Of a DNA stretch of 64,000 nt, positions 21,488 through 46,300 are shown piece after piece (positions within the stretch are counted from its first letter, which is position 1; the number at the start of each line of letters is the position of its first letter). This DNA is from Hygrophila difformis. Taxonomy: Eukaryota; Streptophyta; Magnoliopsida; Lamiales; Acanthaceae. The stretch covers positions 39,592,191 to 39,656,190 of the forward strand of contig JAOANR010000013.1 of the NCBI GenBank assembly GCA_030278955.1, in the 5' to 3' direction. Under the pieces are notes generated by a model. The model ran no database searches. It was not told the DNA's origin and saw nothing but the letters and a program-made list of their open reading frames with translations. The translations under genes were made by a program, and so were the position numbers.

Positions 21488-22213
21488 ACCGAATTGCTCC
21501 ATTTAGACCGAATTGCTTCCCATTTTCTTCTTAATTCTACTTCCCTTCCAATTCGGTTTAGATCGAATTACACCACTTAATTCGAATTGCACCATTTCCT
21601 TTCTTTTCTCCCTTCATTTCCTCCGATTTGTTCTGTTAAAATCAATTCGGTCTGTCTCTTTAGACCGAATTGCATTCACTTCTCCAATTTTTCTTTCTCT
21701 TCTCTCTTCCAATTCAGTTTGTTTATTTCAATTCAATCCGAATTGATTCGCACCTTTCTTTTCTTTCCTCTCTTTACTATTTCTTCCCTCTTCCATTATC
21801 CCCAATTTTTCTTGTTGCTGAGTCTACTGGGCTTCCGAAATTTCTTGCTGCTGCTGTTGAGGGATGGATGGAGGATGAAGGAGGAGGTGGTGATCGGTGG
21901 TTGAGGCAGCGAGGGCTTCCGGCGGTGTAGGCAGAGCTCGCGGGAGCTGGCGGCCGTGGCTATCGGAAATGGAGGAGAGGGCGCTGGAGAGTGGAGATGG
22001 TGGAGATGGCAGCGGCGGCTGCTGTGGGATGTGAGTTACGGGAGCCATGGGGTTTTCTATCCTCTTGGTCGTGGAGTCGCCGGAAGCCATTGAAGGGCGA
22101 TTGCTGCTGCTGCTTTGGTTTCCGTTTTTCCAGTTGTGGAAGACAAACACGTGAGGGCTCACGTGATTCCAATTTCCAATTCTTGGAATTGGCGTTGCAC
22201 ACCTGTGTAGCAA
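21488..22213. other. Flanking DNA with CCGAATT repeats and an unidentified Pro/Gln-rich frame
   Basis: Positions 21488-21740 contain several copies of (A)GACCGAATTG in both orientations, including a hairpin with an 11-bp stem (21643-21653 with 21662-21672). On the minus strand 21824-22213 is open for 129 codons, Pro-, Ser- and Gln-rich in its second half (MAPVTHIPQQPPLP, QQQQQ). It may be a first exon of an unknown gene or a chance frame in GC-rich DNA. I recognise no family. Confidence 0.35.
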
Positions 22214-23016
22214 TTAGTTAGTTTAATTTGATTATTAGTTGTTTTTCTTTTTTTTTTTCCTTTTTTTTTAAATGTATATATATAAATATATACTACATTA
22301 TATAAATATTTATAAAAATATGTAAATATAGATTTGTTTCCTCTTCCAACTTGGTTCTTTGGCTTGTGTTCTTTAACGGATCTGTATTCCATCAAATAGA
22401 TACCACCAAACTATAATCATCAAGTGTGGAATTTTTAATACTTTTATCATGTTTTTGGATTTTTAACATAAATTTAATAGAATAACACTATTTTGTGTTT
22501 TTCAATACCAACTTATTATTTATACAAACTTGCAAATATCTGTCAAATTCAACTGCTTTCTTATTTAAATAAGACCGGAATGCGATCAAATGCCTATGTT
22601 TAGACACGGAAATAGATTGAAAATAATGGTCAATTTTGGCCATTATCAACAAATTAGAGAGCTACCTGCACATAGAGAATTCCATTGAGAATGAGTTGGG
22701 CACGATGTCATTGGTATCGATTACACAAACGTGTCACGACGAACGAGTTTAAAACACTTTTTATATAGTAGTGATATGTTAGATTGAGCATATAATTTCT
22801 ATGCCGAATAAATTGAAAGAAAAAAATGATAGGTGATGAAAACTTTTGCATGTTGTGTTTGCTTCATCATATATATCAGTGTCAGTGAAATGCCAAAAAT
22901 GCGATCAATATACTTCATTGTCATTTGTTTATATAAGCTTTAGTGCAACACATGATTGCTTAATTATAAATGTACAAAACATGTCAAAAGTAAAATACAA
23001 AAATTTGTCTCATTCA
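22214..23016. other. AT-rich intergenic DNA
   Basis: Low-complexity poly-T and TATATA sequence (about 22235-22330), then AT-rich DNA. No coding frame or repeat is recognised. Confidence 0.5.
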
Positions 23017-23155
23017 ACAATATATTGTCCATCCACCCCCACATGCTCGGTGGCCTTGCCAAAATGCTCTCCATCTCCTCTGTAGCTCAGCATTATTTTG
23101 AGCATCTACCGTTGGAAGTATCTTCTTATGCAATATTTCCATTTCTCTCATCTGC
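23017..23155 (-). pseudogene. Exon-like fragment interrupted by a LINE
   Basis: On the minus strand one frame reads LQMREMEILHKKILPTVDAQ then WRAFWQGH and is open across the point where the LINE inserted, continuing into 24124-24160 once the target duplication is discounted. A diverged second copy of part of it lies at 24903-24975. I do not recognise the protein. It may be a decayed duplicated gene. Confidence 0.3.
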
Positions 23156-23172
23156 AAGTGGAGGACATCTTC

Positions 23173-24106
23173 TTTTTTTTTTTTTTTTTTTTTTGTTGAG
23201 CCGAAGCCAGCAAACAAGAAGCAAAAAGCAAAAGAAGAAAATAAAACCCAAGACAGAATGTTCCCCCTCCCCCACAGGTTGGAGGAGAGCTAACTACATT
23301 CGAAGGATACCCTCACCAGAAGCATCCTTCATGAGTTCCTCACAAACCAAGTCCGGTGGGTAAGCCCACGTGGTGAAAAAATCCTCCTTCGATGCTCCAA
23401 GCTTAGCCAATTTGTCCGCTACCCGATTCCCTTCGCGAAGAAGGTGATAAATATCACAGCTCTCAAATCTCTCCTGGAGCTCTCTGATGGTCCGAACGAT
23501 AGGCTCACAAAGGAAAAGACGGTCCTGAGATTGTAAGGCCTTGATCACTAGCAACGCATCCGTGTAGCAAACCAACCTTTTAATACCTCTTTCCGCCGCA
23601 AATTCCAGTCCCTTCTTTAAAGCAATGAATTCAGCCGTGAGGCTATCTTTGTTGCCAAGAAACCCACAGCCCCCTCCAACCCAAGTTCCCATGTTGTTAC
23701 GCACAACAAAGCCAAAACCTGCTCTCCCCTGATCCCCAGTAGAGCTGCCATCTGTGTGAAGAAAGTGTTCAACCCCACCATGGCGTTTCCAGTGAATGAC
23801 CATGGCTGGTCCACTAGAAGCTGTCTTCCTCCTTTCCGCGCTCTGCATGTCCAAAGTCATGCAGCGTATCTCCCTAAGCATATTCCAGCCAGATTTAAAT
23901 TCTCCTCGGAACACCCTTGCATTTCTTTCTATCCATACGCACCATAGGGCCGCCAGAAAGACATAGCCATAAACCTGGAGCATTGCTTGAAGGAAGCATC
24001 TGATCATTGGTTTTGGAATTTGATCACAATCTGTTGGTATTTTGATATGTATCTTCTCCCAAATCTGGTGCGCCCATGGGCAAGTGAACAGACATAGCCC
24101 ATGGGA
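23173..24106 (-). mobile_element. 5'-truncated LINE with poly(A) tail and 17-bp target duplication
   Basis: A poly(A) tract on the minus strand (23173 to about 23193) follows the end of a LINE ORF2. The sequence AAGTGGAGGACATCTTC is present immediately outside both ends (23156-23172 and 24107-24123). The body is about 934 bp, so most of the element was lost by 5' truncation, which is usual for LINE insertion. Confidence 0.9.
23294..24106 (-). pseudogene. LINE ORF2 C-terminal fragment (zinc-binding region and RNase H)
   Basis: The frame begins in the end of the zf-RVT-type region (CPWAHQIWEKI, LAALWCVWIERNARVFRG). It continues into a plant-LINE RNase H domain with HTDGSS, AEFIALKKGLEFA, YTDALLVIKAL and a terminal REGNRVADKLAKLG, where D, E and D are in expected places. 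Endonuclease and reverse transcriptase are absent because of 5' truncation. The domain itself has no stop codon, so the insertion is not very old. Confidence 0.85.
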
Positions 24107-24123
24107 AAGTGGAGGACATCTTC

Positions 24124-25845
24124 TTGCAATGGATAGATTCTTGGAAAACATATTCCTGCACATTAGATAGATATCAGAAAATTAAATTGCCTAAAGGATA
24201 AGGTCGTCTTGCAATGGATAAAGTCGTTATGGATTATTTTGACAGTTTAATATCATCTATCAAAAATAGGATCCCTGCACATGAGATTGGATTATTTTGA
24301 CAGCTTTAGAAACTCAACAATTTGCAATGATGACATGAGATTGGAATAATAACAAGGAACACAGGGAAATCAATTTCCTATTTCTACTGTAAACTTAATG
24401 GGCAGAGACAAATGCAAAAATGGACTTATCAAGATTTTAAGAAAATCTTTACTACAGCATGGCATTAGATGGGATCAAGAAAATCTAATTATCATGGAAA
24501 ATCTAGCTTTACTTATCATTGAAAGTAATCTCATTATCCAACATCACCACTTCTTGCCTGCAGCATGGCATTAGATGGGATCAACATAGAAATTTTAAGA
24601 AACCAATATTCAGATAAATTATGTACCTGGTAAAATGTTGATGGGATCAACATCAAAGAAGTATCAAATGTACCTGGTAAAATGTATGTCTCTGCAACAC
24701 AAATGGTGATCTTGAGAACTGCAAACATTTCAAATGAATTATGTGTTGATATAAGTATATTTGGACATGTTTCTAATGAACTATTTCTAATGAATGTTGT
24801 AATATAAATTGAATTTAAATAAAATTGGACATTGTTCTCGACATGAGTGACTCCTCCCTGTGGAGCTCAATGTTGCTACGTCATGAAGAAAACTAGAAGC
24901 ACCAATATAGTGTCCATCCACCACCCTGCCATATGCTTGGTGGCAAGCCAAATTGCTCCATCTCCCACACTCCAGTTATCTCCACTTTCCAGGACTGTAA
25001 AAATCAGATATAAGGAGTACAACATAATTTTAGAACCACGAACAATGGATTGATGCTTGATAGTTTCAGGTGTAAAGAATTCATGTTAACGTGCCTTAAA
25101 AATAACTTCCATCTTGAGAAGAAGATGCACTTGAGAAGAAAGCAAGAAGAAGACATTCAATTTCCATGCCCAGCTGCACACTTGCCCCAAATTTCTATAA
25201 GCAATAAATATGCAATACTATGCAAAGGATGATGGTAGTGTTTTCAGTTTCAGTTCCAATTTCAATTTTAACTTTTGAGATGACAAACAAATGATAATTC
25301 ATCTACAAAAGTAGGACTACAATCAACCTACTGATGCAGTACATGGATGGCCCTCATTCATCCTATATTAATGAATTCAATACATATAACACGACATGAG
25401 CAGGGCAGAAATAAAACTAGGGCCATTAGACATAGGGCCAGTGTAATATAATGAAGAATCTTTCTCAAGCACTAGTAATTTCTCTTCACAAATAAAACTA
25501 ATAAATAAAGGGTTCTTTTATCCAATTAGCATGATGTTATCACCAGCCATAGCCATTAGACATTTCAGATGTTGATGTTGATCACAAATGTGCAAAGCAT
25601 TTAAATCAGAACAATTGAATTGTTTTCCCAAGGATCATTTTTGCTTGTTGATATGATAAAAACTAATTCTATCATATTTTTTTACCTGATTAGATACTTT
25701 TAAGGCCCAATGAAGAGAATAATATGGTTTACCTTTGTGCATTAATCCAAGAGCAAAAGTCCACCCGAAGTATGGAAGCAGTTAGCATAGGAAACATTAT
25801 TTACATTGCAATCTAAAGTAGTCAAATATGTCAGAGAAACAAACT
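24124..25845. other. Intergenic DNA with small direct repeats
   Basis: It contains repeated short blocks, for example GCATGGCATTAGATGGGATCAA near 24459 and 24564 and TGTACCTGGTAAAATG near 24625 and 24669. At 24903-24975 there is a diverged copy of the exon-like sequence at 23017-23085, preceded on the minus strand by a plausible 3' splice site (TTTTTACAG near 24997). No intact gene is seen. Confidence 0.4.
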
Positions 25846-26145
25846 TTAGTTCTTGCAAGGATAATCTAGTGTGGGAAGGGGAAATGAATTATAGTGCGAG
25901 AGGATAAGGTACCAAGGGTGTTCGGCACCCGAAGCCGCGCGAAACCGAGGGAGTTCGGCAGCCGACGCCCGCGCGCTCACTGCACCGTTCGGCACTGAGA
26001 CGTCGTGCGCCGCCTGCCTCGTTCGGCATCGACTACCGAACGCAAAGAAACATGTCCAACACACCGGGGCCGAATGGCCATGGTCTTCCACATCCCTCCA
26101 AAACACAAAAAGTTCTTCCCTAGCCCCAAATTCAATTACCAACAC
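25846..26145. other. GC-rich patch with repeated GTTCGGCA
   Basis: A short CpG-rich island in AT-rich DNA. GTTCGGCA recurs at about 20-45 bp intervals between roughly 25918 and 26035. The last copy is nearly palindromic (GTTCGGCATCGACTACCGAAC without its centre). A 99-codon minus-strand frame spans it but has no recognisable domain. Confidence 0.5.
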
Positions 26146-26892
26146 ACAAATACAAATAGATTCTTCCGAATCATCATATGATACTTAGAACAAATATGAA
26201 ACCAAAATTCCTTCATTTTCCATATTATACAGCCTCGGCTCCGGCGGTTTTTCTTCTTGGACGATGGCAGCGTTCTTCTTCGGTGTGTATGGAGGAGGAT
26301 GAATGATTGTTCCAAAGGTGTCCACTGTCCACCACCGATCTATCGCAAGGCACGACCCTCACTTTCTTGCTTCTTCTCCACCGAACTTACCTCCCGCAAG
26401 TTCTCTTTCTTTTTGCTCGTTTGGTTTGTATTGGGGTGTATGTTTAGTGGAGTACTGGGGTGTAGTGGGGTTAACGAGTATTTTAGATTATTTGGTGTTG
26501 TTTTTTTAAAGTTAGGGGTAAGTAAGTAAATTGAGATGGTGTGTATTTAGAATAGTTGTAGATTTTTGAATTTTTTAATGGGGTAAATTTAGTATTGGGG
26601 GTGATGCTAGCAATTCTAAATGTACAAATAGCCGGGGACAAATGTTAATCAATCATCAAACTTAAGTTTTATTAAAATTTTCAAATTGGTCAAGTCCTAA
26701 AAAAAAAAAAAAACAGCATAATAGACCAAGTCACAATAGACCATAATTTCTCTGACTTTGACTCCTAAAAAAAAAGTATTTTCTCACAAAAAAAAAATCT
26801 CAAAACTTGATTATTTCACCATTATGAAATATTCTAATCTAACATAATAGACCAAGTCATTTATTGCAAATAGGTCACTTAAGTTTACTAAG
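26146..26892. other. Intergenic DNA without recognised features
   Basis: Mixed-composition sequence with several A-runs after 26700. Short frames on both strands have no domain and overlap each other. Nothing further is seen. Confidence 0.45.
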
Positions 26893-27155
26893 ACCCTGTT
26901 TGGCAAATAAGCTAAGCCAAATTAGTTTATTCTATTCATCTTATTGATATGTTAGCTTATTTCAAAAGACAAAATACCTTAAAATAGTGTTCAATCAGTT
27001 ATTTTTGAAACCGCTGCAAATAGCAGCATTTTGGAATTAGCTTATTCTAGGCAAAAATTTGTCTCAAAACTGTCAAACAGCTAATTTTAACTAATTTATT
27101 ACTCAAATTACTCACATAATCAGTTAACAGTTTACAGTTAATTCCCAAATAGCCC
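26893..27155. mobile_element. Possible MITE
   Basis: A 263-bp AT-rich segment with imperfect inverted ends (ACCCTGTTTGGCAAAT and, reversed, GGGCTATTTGGGAAT) flanked by CTAAG on both sides. The ends resemble hAT-type MITEs, but those usually make 8-bp duplications, so the class is not settled. Confidence 0.4.
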
Positions 27156-27399
27156 CTAAGTAGTAACTATTGATTAAAGTCCAATACGGGTCCATTTATT
27201 CGCAAAGATCATGGTTCTTTAAGTCCACTTGTGATTCACAATGGAAATATGAAAATGGATTTTGGAGTTTTTTTTTTTTTTTTTAAGCCATAAGGCCAGA
27301 GAAATACACACTAATACAAAAGGGGAAAAGCAGGACCGAAAAAAGAAACCAAACCAGACTAGAGGAGGAGGAGAGTACAGAAAATAAAAAACAACCAAT

Positions 27400-30300
27400 T
27401 CAACAACAACAGAGCCTAATATAACGGATACCCAATGCATCCACAGCCCATACTTCCCTAAAAAAATCCGGCGGAAACGCCCATATGGTGAAAAACTCTT
27501 CCTTCAAGGCTCCATGTTTAGCAAGCCCATCCGCTACTTTGTTACCCTCCCTCAAAATGTGATGAAAAACACATGAGTTAAAGGAGTCTCTCAAATCCCT
27601 AACTTGCTGGATCAATGTTGCATATGGATGCCACTCACCTACGGATTCAATGGCATCGAGTGCTGTTTTGGAGTCCGAATAAACTGTAACCGTATTCGTC
27701 CCTATGCTGAATGCATATTCCATGCCCATGGCCAAAGCATACAGTTCAGCCATCATATTTGTATTCTTCCCAATGCTACAACTATCGCCTCCTCTCCATT
27801 GGCCCACTTCGTCGTGAATAGCGAATCCAAAACCCGCTCTTCATGGGTTGCCAAAGCTACTGCCATCGGTATGGATTATCATCCCTTTAGCAGCCATCTC
27901 ATTCCAATAAACCAATCTCCCCGATCCCATAGCCGACTGCTTCATCCCCTTCTGGTTGTCTATAGCGGTTGTACCACGAGTGATCCCTCTGACTATAAAC
28001 CAGGGTGATGAGTATTTCCCCCGGAATACTCTTGAGTTTCTTTCAAGCCAAATATTCCATAAAGATACCACAAAGGTCATACCAAAGGTTAAGACCATGC
28101 CATGCAGCCTATCCTTAATACAATTTTTAGGCATCAAATCACAGTCAAAAGGAATATGAATATTCAAAGCCTTCCAGATTGGCTTCGTCCATCCACAGTA
28201 GAGTAGCCCGTGAGCCCATGTCTCAATTTCCATACCATAGAGCATGCAGAGAGGATTGGAGGCCATCTTACGCTTATATCTAGTGAAATTCACATGGAGG
28301 GCATCATGGCTTAAGCCAAAGAAGAAAGCAGAACTTGGCAGGCAGTTTAGAGCTCCAAATCCATTTCCAGCCAGTCTCAATGTTATCATTCGTAGTTAAG
28401 TACCTGTAGGCAGCTCCCACTGGGTACCTTCCCGCCTTGTCCCCTTCCTAAATCCAAGAGTCCTTGGCCGATGGATGGATGCTGGGAGGATGAGTTCTCT
28501 TACACTCCTGTCTGACTTCTAAAGGTAAGCTCGATTGTATTCGGCTCCAATCCCACCGTCCTTTATTGATCACATCCCTTCATTTAAGTTCTATGTCGTG
28601 CACGTCCGCACAGGGGATGAGTGGTCCAAGTTGATTCCCCTTCCATCCCTCCGAGAACCATAAGGATGATTCACCATTGCATATCCTCTATTTGAAGCCA
28701 CTCTTCAACAATGGAATGATTTTTTTCAAGATTTTGGCCACATGGGATTTGGTACCGTTTGGGATGCAGAAGGGGTAGCTCCCATTAAATCCAAAACCTT
28801 TCACAATTTTCACCCACGATTTGTCGGGATAGTGGATAGCTCCCCAAAGGATTTTACCCAACAATACGATGTTCATGAATCTAGCCTTCCGAAGGCCCAA
28901 ACCTCCTGATGAAATCTGAGTAGCCACCTTATCCCACTTTACAAGATGCATACCAATCCCTTTTCGATCCTTCCACAGAAACGTGTTGATCTTTCAATCA
29001 ATGGCCTCGCAAATTAATTGGGGGAACCAATGTATTTGCATGAAATAGGTAGGGATAGCCGACAAAACTGCTTTGCATAGGGTTAGTTTCCCCACTTTGT
29101 TGAGTAATTGGTTCTCCCATCCTTCTAACTTCGAGTCAATTTTATCGATGATGAAATCAAAGTCTTTGCATCTCAATTGGCCTGTGATGAGAGGAAATCC
29201 AAGATACCTATCGAATGAAGCAACAACTTGCATATTAAGGACCTGGGCCGCCCAATCTCTATCAACCTCTGAAACTGCATGAGAGACCATAAAGTTGGAC
29301 TTGTCGGGATTGAGATGCAATCCTGACACTGAGGAAAAAATATCCAACGACTGAGCCATGCAAATAATACTATTCTTCTCCATGGTCGAACACAAAATGA
29401 GATCATCCGCGAAGAGAAGATGAGATACCCCTTCCCCTTCTGTCGAGAGTTTAATGGGCAGCCAAAGGTTGCTCTGCACAGCCTGTTGAATTACCAGAGA
29501 CAACTTTTTCATGACAATTAAAAAAAGGTAAGGGGAGATGGTATCACCTTGCCGGAGGCCTTTGCAAGGCAAAACTTCCTCTGTTGCCTGGCCATTCCAT
29601 AAAATTGAATATGATGGAGATTTAACACAGTGCATCACAAGTTGAGTGCAACCATCACGTAGCCTTAATTCATGAAGGCATGACTCAACAAATTCCCAAC
29701 GGACATTACCATACGCCTTGGCTACATCAATTTTCAATATGATGTTTCTTTGCTTAGACTTCCGGTCCCCCAAATGAGCCATTATTTCCTGAAGGGTGAG
29801 GCCGTTATCAGCTGGCCCACGTCCCGGGAGGAATGCTGCTTGATTAGGGGATATAAGGCGTTGGAGGATAGATCTCAGACGGTCAACCAAAATCTTAGTA
29901 AGCACTTTGTAAATAAAGTTGCATAAAGTAATAGGCCGAAACTGTTGGAAAGGGGTAGGAAGTGTTACCTTAGGGATAAGGCATATATACGCTTTGGAGT
30001 ACACATCATTGAAGCTGGCTTTCTGGAATGCCTCCTTAACAAAGCTGTTAACAGACTCTCCCAGGATATGCCAATAGCAATTGTAAAAAGCTCCAGGGAA
30101 TCCATCTGGGCCCGGGGCGGGTCCCTATTCATCCCTTTAACTGTGGCCTTAATCTCTTCCACCATGATGTCCTTATTCAGACTGTCCACTTCTTCATCTG
30201 ATATAGGGGGCAGATGTGGCAGCAGAACTGGGAGATCCACATTTTGATTGTTAGGCCTCTCAGTGGGATCAGTAGAATAAGCTTTCTGGAAAAAATCCTC

Positions 30301-31572
30301 AGCATTCTGTCTAAGCAGTGCATCATCCTCACACCAAGTTCCATCCGGAAGAAATAATCCATGTATTCTTCCCCGATGTCTTCCAGCCTTCACTTGAGCG
30401 TGGAAGTAGGCCGTGTTTCTATCGCCCGCCTTAATCCATTTGTCTCTCACTCTCTGTTGCCAAATAGTTTATTCTTGAAGCAGAATCTGGTCTAGTTCAT
30501 CTCTCAAATGAGCTTCCAATAAAAGCAAGCGAATAGAATCCACAACTTCCAATCTTTTAGATATTCCTTCAAGTTGCTTGAGGACTTTAAGTTTCCTCCA
30601 TTTAAAATTTCCTCCATAGGCTTTAGTGAACGCCGTGGAGGCTTTTTGAGTAACTTTCAGTTGGTCACCAATCGACGTGGCAGGGATTTGCCAAGCTGAA
30701 GCCACCACAGATTCATAGTTACTCGAAACCGACCAAGCCGTCTCCCACCTAAAAGGTTTCTCCCCATCCAGACAAGGAGTGTGGCCACAACGGAGTAACA
30801 AGGGGTTATGGTCAGAACCATTTCTATCCATGACTTGCACAAATCCATTGGGAAACTCCGCGATCCATTCAAGGTTGCTAGCACATCTATCAAGAGTCTT
30901 GCTGATCTTTTGCATAGTTCCAATAGGTCTCGTCCAAGTGAAACGATTTCCCTGTGTGTTTATAGTAGCCAGGCCACAATCTGATAAGACCTCTCCCAAC
31001 TCGTTTGCTCTTGCTCCATTAAACAAACCTCCTCTCACCTCCTCTGCATTAAGAATTTGGTTCCAATCACCAATGACAACCCAAGGACCTGAGATGTCTT
31101 TAGCTTATCTTCCTCAGATCATTCCAATTAACAAAACGTTCCTTATATTTAGGGGATGCGTACAGAGCAGTACAGAACCGAATGCTACTACCATTGTCAA
31201 TTTGGAAAGTCACCAGACGATGCCTGTAATCATTAACAACCACAGCAAAATTAGAACCAATTTTCGACAGAATCCAAATACCTCCCGAACGACCCATCAC
31301 CTCTTGAATGCAAATTGGGGAGTATCCTAATTTAAACAGGAATGAATTGGAATTGGAAAAACTCAACTGAGGTTCTAACAAAATAATAGCATCCGATTTG
31401 TTCTACCCACCAAATTCCTCAAGCTTCTTCTAGTCTTATTGGCCATTACCCCTCCAATATTCCAAGACAATAACTTAAAATTTTTGTAATCCATAAAATA
31501 AAATTTGGGGAGATACGTACATGCGGGTGACCACATCCCTATATTTCCCAACTTTACTACCTGATGGGCCAA
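27400..31572 (-). pseudogene. LINE ORF2 (endonuclease, reverse transcriptase, RNase H), broken
   Basis: The endonuclease begins near LLSWNIGG and includes GRSGGIWIL, VIGDWNQIL and GSDHNPLLL. The reverse transcriptase has FRPITLCNFIYKVLTKIL, KIDVAKAYG, GLRQGDTISPYLFLIVM and the active site FADDL near 29400. A zinc-binding stretch and RNase H (HTDGSS, MMAELYALAMGME, YSDSKTALDAI, REGNKVADGLAKHG) follow. Frames change or stop near 31375-31400, 31100, 30470, 29990, 28950 and 27840, so at least five lesions separate otherwise recognisable domains. It is older than the truncated LINE at 23173, whose RNase H frame is clean. Confidence 0.85.
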
Positions 31573-31835
31573 AGGGAAAAACTGGGAGTTTTGGCTTATG
31601 AGCCTTTTTCCTAACGACCTTTATCCAATCGCCCAACTCAGGCTGATTCCGGATCCCTTGCTTGTCCACATCTCCTTTTCCATTCTGATCATCCTCCAGA
31701 CTGCTTTTTGTTGAATCTCCCAAGAGCACCTCGTGAGCTGCTTTCTCTGGAACAGACACAGGGGTCTTTAGCTTACTATCATTCCCTATGTTAACACCCA
31801 CAAAAACCTTTTCCACTTTGTTGTCAGTATCCATA

Positions 31836-32830
31836 GCAGAAGGGTATGTTGCATTCCCATTATCAAATAAGGAAATGTCAACCCTGTCGTGTCCTGAATC
31901 ACTTTTCTCCTTGGTTACCGTACCTCCAGGAGCTCCTGGTTATGCTGTCTTCAACCCTTGAGCAACAATGGTGGTTTCTTCCCTTTTTCTGTTGCAAGTA
32001 TTGCTTGCATGGCCATAGCAATGACATGATGTACATAGCAAATGGAGTCCCTCATAAGAAACCTATGCCACCTTCCACCCATAAAAACACTCGAAACCAG
32101 TGGCAAGCTTAAATCTATTTCTACACTCTTGCAGCTCTTCCCCTATCCACTCCCTTAGACATAGAGTCCACCCTTATTGAAGTTCCAATGGCAGCAACCA
32201 ACTTGGTAAACAAAATATCGTCAAAGAATTCTAGGGAAAGACCAGGGAATCTAGCCTATACAACCGTCTTCTTTGGTGTCTCCTCATCAACCACAAAGTT
32301 CGGACGCCATGGACACACCCTCAAGTAACTATCAAAAACCATCCAAGGGCCCTCATTCAAGACCCTAGTTCTGTCATCAGGACGATCATACTTAACCAGA
32401 AAAAACCCCGCGTCCATATCTATCATCTCAAACCTATTTTGAACCTTCCAAACCCTGGATAAGCGATCTTTCAAGGCTACATACCCAACCTGTTTACCTA
32501 GTACCGAGACTATAAGCCCATCCTCAAATGGCTTACAGATTCTTTCATATATCCTTGGATCAAAAGTGATACGAGGCTTCAACCTATCTCCGTCAATGAA
32601 ATCCAAAGTCACCATACTTTCAAAGGCAGAATCTTCCATTAAAGAGCCTGGGATAGCTTGTTTACCTTCAAGGACTTTATCCCTGAAAGAGATCTTTGGT
32701 CCATTGGTAGTGGTTAGACCACTATCAAAGTTGAAAACCTTCAGAGAGGTGGTGGAGCCGGGAGAACCGGCGAGGAAGAAGTAGACGGACTATGCAGTGG
32801 AGTAGGAAGGGAGCTAACAGCTTGCTCCAT
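31836..32830 (-). pseudogene. LINE ORF1 (DUF4283 gag-like protein), broken
   Basis: It starts at ATG 32830 (MEQAVSSLPTP) and is Pro/Ser-rich. The frame then hits TGA, and the rest is in shifted frames. The clearest domain is 32256-32639, with SRVWKVQNRFEMIDMDAGFF, LNEGPWMVFDSYL and VCPWRPNF, which is the DUF4283 pattern of plant LINE ORF1 proteins that bind element RNA. Downstream an ARFPGLSLEFF-like stretch appears in another frame, followed by further stops. Confidence 0.75.
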
Positions 32831-32897
32831 TCCTAGAGAAAAGATGCTGTCTGGGAACAAATCGATCTTTTGTTGGTTGGCTTGGATTTTGGAGTTT

Positions 32898-33622
32898 GAA
32901 CAAGTTATGCTTGATTTTATTTTCAATTTCATAATTAAATTACACTCTCCTTATTTAAATTACATATATTTATGCAACCAAAAAAATTACATATACTATT
33001 TATTAAAATGTTCAACCATTATTTAGTCTTGTGTCGAATGTGATATATGAATATCCGGTTATTCACCAAAATATTCGACCATTATTTTCAAATTTAATTA
33101 ATCAGATCTATATTAACACATAATGAAATGTACCTGGAAAACAAGATAATCAAATTCATGTTTAAACCTGAAGTGAATCCAGATCTATCTATATTACTAC
33201 AAAACTATTATTTTTTTTTTCAGATATTTTTGCTAAAATTCAAAATTTGTATTAAATACATAAATTCAATGCTAATGTTTGATTTAAATCATTCACCATT
33301 GGGTAATTGATAGCTGTAACTGATAAGTAAATCTCAATCATTAGTGGATGCAATTAAACCAGCTTAAGCTTAATTAATTACCTTATGCTAATTAATTTAG
33401 GTTTTGTTCAGAGGGGATATTTAAACAAATCATGAAATAATACAACTGTAGGTAGGCAGGCAGGCAAGGCAAAGCATATGTCAACCTTGCCTCGGCAATA
33501 GTCCGCCCAGCTGTATGCCCTATCGATAGCTCTACCCTGGTTCCTTCAATCGTCCTCCTCCTCCACCTAGATCCAAATCTCCATAGGGTTTCCCCCAAAT
33601 TCCCAATCCAACAATTCAGGAA
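32898..33622 (+). promoter_or_regulatory. Upstream region of the ARF-GAP gene
   Basis: AT-rich to about 33430, then a pyrimidine- and GC-richer stretch likely to be the 5' leader before the ATG at 33623. A short GGCAGGCA repeat lies near 33450. No clear TATA box was identified. Confidence 0.4.

Positions 33623-46300
<12,678 letters not shown>

Larger units (their letters stand above)
27268..32882 (-). mobile_element. Nearly full-length L1-type LINE, decayed
   Basis: The poly(A) tail on the minus strand is at 27268-27284. The sequence TGGATTTTGGAGTTT lies at both borders (27256-27270, whose last three bases merge with the tail, and 32883-32897), giving a 12-15 bp target duplication. Between them are a short 5' leader (32831-32882), ORF1 with a DUF4283-type domain, then ORF2 with endonuclease, reverse transcriptase, zinc-binding region and RNase H in the order normal for plant L1 elements. 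Several stops and frameshifts make it non-autonomous today. Confidence 0.9.

Noticed and set aside
21824..22213. Definite protein-coding gene on the minus strand
   Set aside because: Low-complexity Pro/Ser/Gln frame in GC-rich DNA, no domain, no supporting splice sites; kept only as an uncertain note.
26257..26529. Two overlapping plus-strand frames as genes
   Set aside because: Short, overlapping in different frames, no domain or promoter signal.
27604..28008. Plus-strand frame of 134 codons
   Set aside because: Antisense of the LINE RNase H region.
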